DNA of 42,735 nt, from NCBI GenBank assembly GCA_014084085.1, contig NPFB01000012.1:673736-716470 (forward strand), in the 5' to 3' direction. Position 1 is the first letter of the stretch; every line of letters begins with the position of its first letter. The DNA comes from Hondaea fermentalgiana. Its lineage: Eukaryota > Sar > Bigyra > Thraustochytrida > Thraustochytriidae. Below are positions 20,036 through 27,613 of this stretch, piece after piece. Both the position numbers and the translations under genes were made by a program. A model generated the notes under the pieces. It saw only the letters and a list, made by a program, of their open reading frames with translations, did no database searches and was not told the DNA's origin.

Positions 20036-20674
20036 ATGGTGCAGAGCTGGAACTGGCCCGCAGTGCGCATGGCCTTGGTCCGCATACCCCTTGAGCCTTC
20101 GCTGCTGCGCCCGAACCTCGTTGCGCGCACGCTTGCAGAGATTGACTGGACAGCTTTGCGTAAGAATAATCCGCAGCTCACGCACGTGGTCTTTGATAAA
20201 GATAATACGCTTACGGCTCCTTATGTGGAGACCTTGCATGAACGCGTGGAAGAGTCAACGCGACGCTGCATCGACCTTTTTGGCGCTGAGCGCGTCGCGA
20301 TCCTCTCCAATTCCGCCGGTACTCTTGACGACAAGGACTTGCAATGGAAGGAGGCCATTGAGCGAAACACCGGCATACGCGTCATTGTGCACAAACAAAA
20401 GAAACCTGCATGCTTGGCAGAGGTTCTCGGACATTTTGATGCCTCGTGCGAAAAAGATGGTGTGCTTGAACCTCTACAGCCCAACGCCGTACTCATGGTC
20501 GGAGACCGTCTTCTTACTGACACTGTCTTTGGGAATGCCAGCGGAATGACCACGCTGCATCTGTCGGAGACCCTCGAGCTAAAGGGCGACAATAAGCTCG
20601 CTGTTGTTCTGCGCCGAATGGAAAATCTTCTTCTCCGCGCCATGGGCGTGGACGTCGCTGGCAAAGAAACGTGA
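20036..20674 (+). CDS. GEP4: Phosphatidylglycerophosphate phosphatase, GEP4 type (HAD)
   Basis: Single exon, 212 residues, starting at ATG 20036 (gatcATGG). HAD motif I is VVFDKDNTLT with Asp54 and Asp56. Motif II is ILSNSAGT (Ser91/Asn92), the Lys-rich HKQKKP (120-124) carries the motif III Lys, and motif IV is VGDRLLTDTVFGN (Asp157, Asp162). This full set is diagnostic of the GEP4/YqeG group. These enzymes remove the phosphate from phosphatidylglycerophosphate to give phosphatidylglycerol, the cardiolipin precursor, in mitochondria of fungi and plastids or mitochondria of plants and algae. All catalytic residues are present. The N-terminus (MVQSWNWPAVRMALVRIP) is short but lacks acidic residues up to Glu20, so it may serve as import signal. 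Confidence 0.88.
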   Translation: MVQSWNWPAVRMALVRIPLEPSLLRPNLVARTLAEIDWTALRKNNPQLTHVVFDKDNTLTAPYVETLHERVEESTRRCIDLFGAERVAILSNSAGTLDDKDLQWKEAIERNTGIRVIVHKQKKPACLAEVLGHFDASCEKDGVLEPLQPNAVLMVGDRLLTDTVFGNASGMTTLHLSETLELKGDNKLAVVLRRMENLLLRAMGVDVAGKET

Positions 20675-20750
20675 CGGTAAAGAACTGACTCGCGTTTCAA
20701 AGACCGTCTTCGTTCCGCGAAAGCAGAGATTTTTCAGATGTTTCTTTGCG
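20675..20750. other. Very short convergent gap
   Basis: Only 76 bases separate the GEP4-like stop from the stop of the convergent glycosyltransferase gene. The two 3' UTRs almost certainly overlap. Confidence 0.6.
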
Positions 20751-22937
20751 CTATGAGTGCGAAGCAATCGCGCGCATACAGTCGAGTCGAGAGAGTCCAC
20801 GCTCCGCTGCAAGATAGGTCCACAAGTCTGCATCATCGATCAGAGTTGCTAAAATCTTGATGCGATCGCTCGTCTCCGTGGTGATGCGTTCATCCGTTCT
20901 GCCGCTGCTGACGAGCTTTTCGAGAGCCTCGAGTGCGGTAATGAGGCTCTTTGCCGATGTAACATCCGGCGCCGACATTCCAAAAAGAAGAGCACGAAAT
21001 GCGTCACTGCTCAAGTCTGCAGGAAGAAGGCGAGCGCGGACCCAAGCCTCACGCGCGGTCGCCATATGGATCTCGCGATGTTCCTCGACACCTTTACGAC
21101 CCGAAACACTCGACGACGAAATTCGCAATGCATGTAATACCTCGGGTACATTGTCTAGCTCATAGCCCGCCTCACTGCACCGTAACCACAAATGATAGTC
21201 CTCTGCCTTCACTTCTTCATTGTAGCCTCGCATGTGCAACAATACCTTTCGTCGCATGGCGACGGTTGGATGCACAATGTCACATGCAAAGAAAAGTCGC
21301 CAGCGGAGATATGCTGTTCCCGAGGGAGTCGAAGCAGTGCGCAACAAGGTCTGGTTGAAATTTTCAAAGGAGCACGCTTGCTGGACAGTCTCGTTTCGGA
21401 CCAGAAAGGCGCCTGTGCCAATGACGTCAAGCGACGGACGCGCTTGAAGGGCTGATAGCTGGAGGCGTAGACGCTGTGCGCTTGTCACGTCGTCAGCATC
21501 CATGCGCACAAGGTTCCTGCCACGCGCCAAAGCTAGACCTGTGTTAAGAGCTGCCGCCACGCCGCGGCCTGACGACTGAATGATTCGCCAAGAGAAAGAT
21601 GGCCCGAGGTCCAGGGAATTGACGCGCTCTGACAATATTGTTCTTACCAGTTGCGCGCCATCGTCTTCGGAATGATCGTCGATGAGTAGGAGCTCGAGAC
21701 GGATCGTTTCTTGACTGCTCTTTGACTTGACAGTGAGTAGACAGTCTTGACTGCAAATGCTTTCAAGAGCTAGTGCAATGTGGCCAGCAGCATTCCGAAA
21801 GGGTAAGAGAATCGTTGCGTCGCACCGTTCCTGCAAGGCAAAGAAACCAATGTGGACGCGATCGAATGTCTGGGCAGCGAAAGCCTCGAGAGCAAATTGA
21901 TGACTTTCAAACAAAGGATTAAAATCCTGCATTGTCTCCTCTTCCGAGGTCGCATCCTCAATGACGTCGTTGCTCTTGTGGTTGTGCAAAAGACAACGTC
22001 CATCGTTCGTCGCTTCGTTGGAATAGACTGCATTTGTGTAGAGATCTTGCACTCGATTGACGGTGACCACGACCATGATTTGCGGGCCTGCAAAACAAGC
22101 CGCGCGTCGGCTGTGTCCGAAAAAGGACGAAACTTGGCGCGCTCCATTCATTTCCAATAAGTTTGGATGACTACGTTCTTCCGGTGCAAGGGTGGAGAGC
22201 ATGCGCAATACATCACTTCGGCGGTACATGGATCCGCACAGGTCCCAGGGGTAGCTCCAGTCTAAAGTTCCAACACCAAGTGGAAAGGTCCACACGACGC
22301 CGTTCTCTGCGCTTTTGAAATTCTCCTCGCCAGGTTCGCGCATTGGTCTGTTGGCAGGCTGGCAAAAGGTCATGCCTCGCGCAAGTTTGAGGTGGAAAGC
22401 TGCGACGGTAGGCTCGAGTTGTAGCGTGCGCCACGCTGCATCGAGTTGAAAGCCTCGAATAAAAAGAGCATCGTCCACGCCAAAGAGAATACAGCTGGCG
22501 CCCTCGGGGCGCACGATCTTGTCAAGGTCTTGGGCAAAGTCAGTCTCGCGCACAAAGTTGACCCACGCAAATTCGCTGGCGAGATTGACCTCGTATAGAG
22601 TCGCTAGCTCTTCGCTGGAAGCCGTCCATAATATATGTACGTCGAGCCCAATCTCACCACGCGCGAAAGTATGGAGGGAGCGCAAGTATTCGGCTAATTG
22701 AAATACGCGGTCCTTTGAGAAGCAAATCACGCGAATGGACTTGGTATTGTCTTTCTCTTCAAGCCTTTCCTCCTTGCAAGGAGTGCGGCGAAGCGCGTCA
22801 GCCAGGACTGAGTTTGTTGTGCGATCTCGGGCTGGGCTCGTCTTTTCTTGCGCCTGCGTCTGTGAAGGTGACGGCGCTGCCTTGGGCTGCGCTGGGCCTA
22901 CGAAGGAGGCGATGAGGGCGCCGAGGTCGCGCTCCAT
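20751..22937 (-). CDS. Two-domain glycosyltransferase (GT-A folds, C-terminal GT2)
   Basis: Single exon, 728 residues from ATG 22937. The N-terminal module (about 65-310) opens with IRVICFSKDRVFQLAEYLRS and later has FGVDDALFIRGF, the pattern of a GT-A-like domain common in bacteria. The second module (about 365-620) is a classical GT2: ATILLPFRNAAGHI, LELLLIDDHSEDDG, RGVAAALNTGLALARG, RMDADD as the metal-binding DxD, HPTVAMRR and AEDYHLWLRCSEAGY. It most resembles bacterial exopolysaccharide or O-antigen transferases and eukaryotic B3GNTL1-like proteins. No signal peptide or membrane helix is visible, so it is probably cytosolic. Donor and acceptor are unknown. Codon use looks like its neighbours, so a transfer, if any, would be old. 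Confidence 0.8.
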   Translation of the reverse strand: MERDLGALIASFVGPAQPKAAPSPSQTQAQEKTSPARDRTTNSVLADALRRTPCKEERLEEKDNTKSIRVICFSKDRVFQLAEYLRSLHTFARGEIGLDVHILWTASSEELATLYEVNLASEFAWVNFVRETDFAQDLDKIVRPEGASCILFGVDDALFIRGFQLDAAWRTLQLEPTVAAFHLKLARGMTFCQPANRPMREPGEENFKSAENGVVWTFPLGVGTLDWSYPWDLCGSMYRRSDVLRMLSTLAPEERSHPNLLEMNGARQVSSFFGHSRRAACFAGPQIMVVVTVNRVQDLYTNAVYSNEATNDGRCLLHNHKSNDVIEDATSEEETMQDFNPLFESHQFALEAFAAQTFDRVHIGFFALQERCDATILLPFRNAAGHIALALESICSQDCLLTVKSKSSQETIRLELLLIDDHSEDDGAQLVRTILSERVNSLDLGPSFSWRIIQSSGRGVAAALNTGLALARGRNLVRMDADDVTSAQRLRLQLSALQARPSLDVIGTGAFLVRNETVQQACSFENFNQTLLRTASTPSGTAYLRWRLFFACDIVHPTVAMRRKVLLHMRGYNEEVKAEDYHLWLRCSEAGYELDNVPEVLHALRISSSSVSGRKGVEEHREIHMATAREAWVRARLLPADLSSDAFRALLFGMSAPDVTSAKSLITALEALEKLVSSGRTDERITTETSDRIKILATLIDDADLWTYLAAERGLSRLDCMRAIASHS

Positions 22938-23228
22938 CCTACCTGGCCTGGCAAGGTATTAAATGTGCTGCTACTGATGAGGTGATTATTGACTTGTTGA
23001 CTCTGGGCTCACATCGTCAAGCCTGACTCTGTAGAAGGACGCAGAGGCGCTTGCAAGGAGCAAGATAAAATCAGGGAACGAGTACTTTACTGGGTCGTGA
23101 ATTTGGCAAGCCTTCTTTCGTACTACACCACTGAGGCAGGATGTCACTCGATTCTCGAAATGAATCGATTTGTGGATCACAATGTCTCTTTTGATCATCT
23201 TCTTTTCTCTGTCAACTTTTTTTTTTTT

Positions 23229-25505
23229 TTAAGGGGCCTGCGAGACAAGATTGATGGCAAAAAGCTTGATGGCGCGACCATCCCAAAGCGGCACCTGCTG
23301 ATTACGGAGGAAAATGACGCCCCACGTGTACGTGGTGAACCAAAGCGTCGTATACTGATTTGCCTGATACCTGCGAATTACAATTGGGTGTGGAACCGGG
23401 AGAAGGCCGACGAGCGTGGTTTCGCGGAGAAAGTCGAGCACCTTGCGTTCGTCAAGCAATCCGATAGTCGAGGAAGAGGATGATGTCGACGACTCCCTGC
23501 CTTCGTCTGCAAGGGCCTCGATTTGAGGAACCAAAATGTCGATGGCGCGAAGCAAGGTATTGATGGGCATTTTAGCTTTCCACGAGGCGAACCATTCCGA
23601 GGTGGGCATGAAATGCGATGCAGACGCTTCAGCAGTCGTCGCATCGTGAGCGGATGCATCTCCGGACGTGGCTGCGGTGGTCGCTTCCGGAGAAAAGGTG
23701 AGGTTTGCAAGATCCGATATGGAATCCTGGCTGAGCACAAGCGTGTAGATGAGACGCGCGTTGCCCTCAAACTGGTACTGAATGACATTGTTGAAGAGGT
23801 CGAGCATGAAAAAGACGTATTGGTAGTTGTTCTCAGCGCGCCAGAGGAAGCGAGGCGAAGCGACTCGCTTGAAAAGACTTACAAGTCTCGTCGAGGCAAC
23901 GTGGCTAAAGGACTTGATGTACGGGGAAATGTTGCTGAGAATAGTGAAGAAGCAATTGTACAGCGATTGCAAACGCGCGTCACCATCTGCAATGACCTTG
24001 TGCAGCACCACGACCAAGAGGTCGGCATGACTAATGTTTGACATGCGAGGGCCCCCTTCTAGATATGGAATATCTTTGCACTCGTGGTTGAGCGCAACCC
24101 CAAAGCTGCGCTCACCGCTAAGCAGCAAGGCAACAAAGGTGCAGATATGAATAAGACCGACATCTGTCGCGCGCTTGCGGCCACGCCACAAGAAATAGGA
24201 AATGGGCTGCATGAGCTTGCCGACATCCCCATGGCGCAGCACGTAATCGATGAATGCCTTGTTGCTGTCGAAAATCTTCCACAGCAGAACGAGCACCTCC
24301 TGATATGAGTCAATACCCTTTTGCGACCCAGGAAGGTAGGTGTTTTGCGCTCGGAGAACAGTATTGAGAAGACGAACAAGATTCTCGTACAAAAACGCAA
24401 ATTCCCGCGGACTCGAAATGTCGCCCAGCAGCCGTCGGTACAAGTTCGCCCAGGAGTTCACCTCGAGGAAGATGAGTAGGTTGTGCAGGCAGAGGTCCGC
24501 AAAGCGATCGTCCTCCGCACCTGAAATAATCGCGTCTCCGTACGGAATTCCCCACACGCCCGAATTGTGGTCGCAGACAACGTTTATGAGAGAGCAAAAG
24601 AGTTCACACGCAAACGGCAAACCTTCGCCCACGTCCGAGAGTGAGACGAACCTGATCCACGGGTCCTGCTCCGGCTCGCACTGAGAGGGAGTCGAATACA
24701 GGATACCGCTTTGACAAACGAGAAGGAGCTTTAGAACCTCGTGACGGTGTCTGTTGAGACCTCGAAAAACAACGCCACGGCCGGACTCCTGCGACTTGCC
24801 GATTCCAGCAGACCAGATAATGTTGCGCTGCATGTTGTCAAATAAACTTGCTTCGTCGTCAGTAGGCTCCGCGTTGACGGTCTCGTCGGGTTTTTGGACA
24901 CTAGATGGGAGCGTAAAACCTGGAAAGAAGGCGAGACGTCCGATGCAGCGAAGAAGCCTTTGTGCAAGACTTTGCGACTCTCTTTTATTGGTGTCAAGGC
25001 TCATGGAATCGGTGGTCTGGTTGCCGGCGCCCTCGCCCTCGGCCTCAAGCTTGGCAGTGGATGCAGTTTCCGCTTGATTTTCTTCAGTTTCCCCGCTGGC
25101 TTGGCCAAGCCCCGATGGAGATCTCCAAAACATTGAATACACGTAAGGCTCGGCGAACCTTTCAAGAATAAAAGGGAGCACGCGCGTCACGACGCGGATC
25201 GCATTCAAGACCCGCGGATACATAACTGTCGAGAGGCTGTCCTCACCAAGGGCTCGTTCGAGCTGCATAACCGCCTGATGCAAAAGCGTTTCGAGCCTTG
25301 CGAAGCCTTCTTTGCTATCCATCATCTTGCGCACATCATCTGGCTGTATGAACTCGAAGACGTCGCGCTCCGACGACTCTACACTCCAGAACCGCTCCCA
25401 AAGCGGATGCTTTTCGCCCAGAGCGCCGGCCGAGGCGGCGTCGTCAATATCCAAGATCGTCTCCACCAAGCCGCGGAACTCAGCGCGGCTGTCGGAGTTG
25501 CCCAT
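23229..25505 (-). CDS. HID1: HID1-family protein, N-myristoylation signal
   Basis: Single exon, 758 residues. The start is set by MGNSDSRAEFRGLVETI, the conserved HID1 opening with Gly2 and a Ser at position 6 suited to N-myristoylation. The frame stays open upstream, but that is not coding. Further family features are the WERFW segment followed by DVFEFIQPDDVR, VLNAIRVVTRVLPFILE, NMQRNIIWSAGIG, and a helical Leu-rich body with LHNLLIFLEVNSW, LPGSQKGIDSYQEVL and VLLWKIFDSNKAF. A Ser tract near 675 is the only low-complexity insert apart from an acidic loop at 145-185. HID1 and its relative dymeclin act at the Golgi and trans-Golgi network in sorting and dense-core granule formation. It is divergent from the PIN-like carrier gene. 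Confidence 0.88.
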   Translation of the reverse strand: MGNSDSRAEFRGLVETILDIDDAASAGALGEKHPLWERFWSVESSERDVFEFIQPDDVRKMMDSKEGFARLETLLHQAVMQLERALGEDSLSTVMYPRVLNAIRVVTRVLPFILERFAEPYVYSMFWRSPSGLGQASGETEENQAETASTAKLEAEGEGAGNQTTDSMSLDTNKRESQSLAQRLLRCIGRLAFFPGFTLPSSVQKPDETVNAEPTDDEASLFDNMQRNIIWSAGIGKSQESGRGVVFRGLNRHRHEVLKLLLVCQSGILYSTPSQCEPEQDPWIRFVSLSDVGEGLPFACELFCSLINVVCDHNSGVWGIPYGDAIISGAEDDRFADLCLHNLLIFLEVNSWANLYRRLLGDISSPREFAFLYENLVRLLNTVLRAQNTYLPGSQKGIDSYQEVLVLLWKIFDSNKAFIDYVLRHGDVGKLMQPISYFLWRGRKRATDVGLIHICTFVALLLSGERSFGVALNHECKDIPYLEGGPRMSNISHADLLVVVLHKVIADGDARLQSLYNCFFTILSNISPYIKSFSHVASTRLVSLFKRVASPRFLWRAENNYQYVFFMLDLFNNVIQYQFEGNARLIYTLVLSQDSISDLANLTFSPEATTAATSGDASAHDATTAEASASHFMPTSEWFASWKAKMPINTLLRAIDILVPQIEALADEGRESSTSSSSSTIGLLDERKVLDFLRETTLVGLLPVPHPIVIRRYQANQYTTLWFTTYTWGVIFLRNQQVPLWDGRAIKLFAINLVSQAP

Positions 25506-25893
25506 GGTGGCGTCTTCCTTGACCTCACAGCCTCGACCCCGACCTCGGCCTCGCCTCGCCTCGCCGCAGCGGCCTCTGCTCGTGTCCGGCCCCGGCCCTG
25601 GTCTTCGCACGCCCGAAGCCACGGAGGAGGAGCAGCGGCTCGAGGAAGAGGAAAGAGGTGTGTCGTTGCCGTTTTGGCGTCTGCTTTGCTTTGCTTCGCT
25701 TCGCTTTTTATTGTCGCACTTGTGTTTCCCATAATACTCTCCAGTGTTTGGTGTCTTTGCAGTGCTTGCTTGTGCTTGCTTTGCAGCGCCTTTGCCGTGT
25801 GCCACGTCGCGCAGCGAGAGCTGTGCAGACCAGGGGCTCGCTCGAGGCAAGCCCGCTCGAGGCAAGCCCGCTCGAGCGAGCAGCCCTCGCAGC
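25506..25893. promoter_or_regulatory. Compact divergent promoter (HID1 / PIN-like carrier)
   Basis: The 388 bases lie between two divergent ATGs. The region includes a perfect tandem duplication of a 15-base unit (25841-25870) followed by a partial third copy. The open frame leading into the carrier gene has no ATG before 25894. Confidence 0.55.
25841..25876. repeat. 15-base tandem repeat containing XhoI-like palindromes
   Basis: The unit ctcgaggcaagcccg occurs twice in tandem and is followed by a third ctcgag. It ends 17 bases before the carrier start codon, so it would lie in the 5' UTR. Confidence 0.85.
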
Positions 25894-26443
25894 ATGGCGA
25901 GCGTGGCGGACTTGCTGTGGACCAGCGTCAAGGCGATTGCGCCGGTCTTCGTTGTGCTCGCCTCGGGAGCTTGGCTTGTGCGCCAGGGCCTGCTCGACGA
26001 GCGGGCTTCTGGGACACTCTCATGGCTTGCCAAATGGGTGTACGCACCCGCGCTGCTCTTTGTGCGCCTTGGCGGGAGCGTGAATCGAGATCTCTTTGCG
26101 GAGGTATGGGTGCTCACGGTCATGGGCGTGGTCATTCTTTCGCTCAACCTGCTCATGGGCATTTTGCTGCTGCCCATCGCGAAACCTGCACCGCAATTCC
26201 GTAAATGGTTTGTGTACTCGATGACCTTTCCCAACATCATGTCGCTGCCGCTGGTCTTTACGACGGCAGTATGCGCGAGCGGCACCATTCGCAAACCTTT
26301 GTCGATGGACCAAAGTGGCGGCGAGTATTTGTCCCCTACCGAGTGCACGGAGCGCGGCGAGCTGTACCTCTTCATCTATGTAATTTTCCCCAATGTTCTC
26401 GTTTTCATGTCTGCAACAATTCTGTCTTCGTCTGAGCAGTCGC

Positions 26444-26488
<45 letters not shown>

Positions 26489-27420
26489 GTAGTAGTAATA
26501 ACGCTAGCGATAGCGGTAGCAGGAACAGCCACAGTAATAACAGCAACAGTAGACATATCGCGGATCCATCTCAGGAACACGCATCCGCATCAGAGCCCCA
26601 AAGCGACAATCATGGCGAGCGGGAGCAAGCGATCGAAAATTCAGCAGAAACGGGTGGGCTTCAAAGCCTTGACGAGCTCGCTCTCCCCCCAGTCGAATCA
26701 TCACTTGAAGACGCTTCGGATAGACTCGAAGAAGCAACATGTGCTCGTGTGCAGCCCGGCGGTGAGCTCGAACTTAGCGAAAGGCCGACCTCTTCTGCGC
26801 AGGTTCCCTTGGCGACCTCGGCAGAAAGATCCATGGATGAGCCAATCGAGCAAGGGATTGATTGGAAACTGGTTCTTCGACGCACAATCATGCAGCCTGC
26901 GGTATCATCGCAGATTCTTGCCATCATTGTGGCCCTCATCCCGCCATTACAGTCCTTTCTTTTCAGCGACAACTCTGTGGCGACGCCCTTTATAAGCGTT
27001 CTCCGAATCTTTGCACCAGGGCTGGTGTCAGTCATCACCTTGGCACTTGCAACTTTGATCGGAACAAAATTGGTCAAAACGCGGTATGCGGATTTGTTCG
27101 GGGGCGATGAAGCAACGATGGGGATCTCGCGCCGGACGTTACTCTTGTTTGTCCTCGGCCGCACAGTGATTATACCTGGGGTCCTCTTTTTCCTCATGTA
27201 TCTCGCTCTCGATCTCTTTCCCAAGGACCAGCTTCTCTTGGTCATTCTCTTTTTCGAATGCTTTGTTCCAACAGCGAACATGTGTGCTCTTTGCGCGCCG
27301 CCAGCGCAAGGTCAAATCATTAGTCTTGGAATGGTCAATCAATACTTGGTCGGTATTTTCACAATGACCATGTGGTGCTTCGTGGCGCTCTCGCTTAGCA
27401 CGACTGCAATAGATGCGTAG
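25894..27420 (+). CDS. PIN-like / PILS membrane transport protein
   Basis: Single exon, 508 residues from ATG 25894 (cagcATGG). It has the split layout of the membrane-transport (auxin efflux carrier) family. An N-terminal helix bundle (about 10-185) includes FVVLASGAWLVRQGLLD, LAKWVYAPALLFVRLG and YSMTFPNIMSLPLVF. A long central hydrophilic loop (about 187-325) holds a Ser homopolymer and an acidic stretch. A C-terminal helix bundle (about 328-505) includes MQPAVSSQILAIIVALIPPLQ, APGLVSVITLALATLIG and FFECFVPTANMCAL. The N-terminal FPNxxxLPL and the late P-T-A-N match the Asn/Pro signatures of PIN-LIKES proteins. PILS proteins sit mainly in the ER. The substrate here is unknown; auxin should not be assumed. 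Confidence 0.82.
26450..26487. repeat. AGC trinucleotide run encoding poly-Ser
   Basis: About twelve AGC codons in tandem, followed by AGT/AAC-rich sequence, code for Ser then Ser/Asn in the central loop of the PIN-like carrier. Confidence 0.9.
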
Positions 27421-27613
27421 ATCTAAGGCCCGAAGTCTAAATCGATTGTCAATTCCTCTGCGCGCACACAATGGCCGCGACTCCGAGTCTCATCAGCACG
27501 GGGCCGTCTCGTACAGGGCAAATTTCCTACAAGATAATCTTCTTTCGATTCTAAGAAAAGTGTTTTCGTGCTGCTCTTTTTTCTTTTTCTCTCCCACCCC
27601 CCTCTCTTACTCC
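27421..27613. other. Convergent 3' intergenic region
   Basis: The 193 bases between convergent stop codons include a T/C-rich tract (27571-27612) that presumably belongs to the 3' ends. No gene is seen. Confidence 0.45.

Noticed and set aside
19141..20181. 346-codon minus-strand frame across the BRCT/GEP4 intergenic region
   Set aside because: It overlaps BRCT exon 1 in another frame and the GEP4-like start antisense. Composition is Arg/Ser-rich and without domains.
25278..26204. 308-codon plus-strand frame
   Set aside because: It runs antisense through the HID1 start and through the first exon of the carrier in a different frame, with Arg/Ala/Cys-rich shadow composition.
23229..26375. 1048-codon minus-strand frame extending HID1 upstream by about 290 codons
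   Set aside because: The HID1 family starts with the MGN myristoylation signal at 25505. The upstream part overlaps the promoter and the first exon of the divergent carrier and has no family-like sequence.
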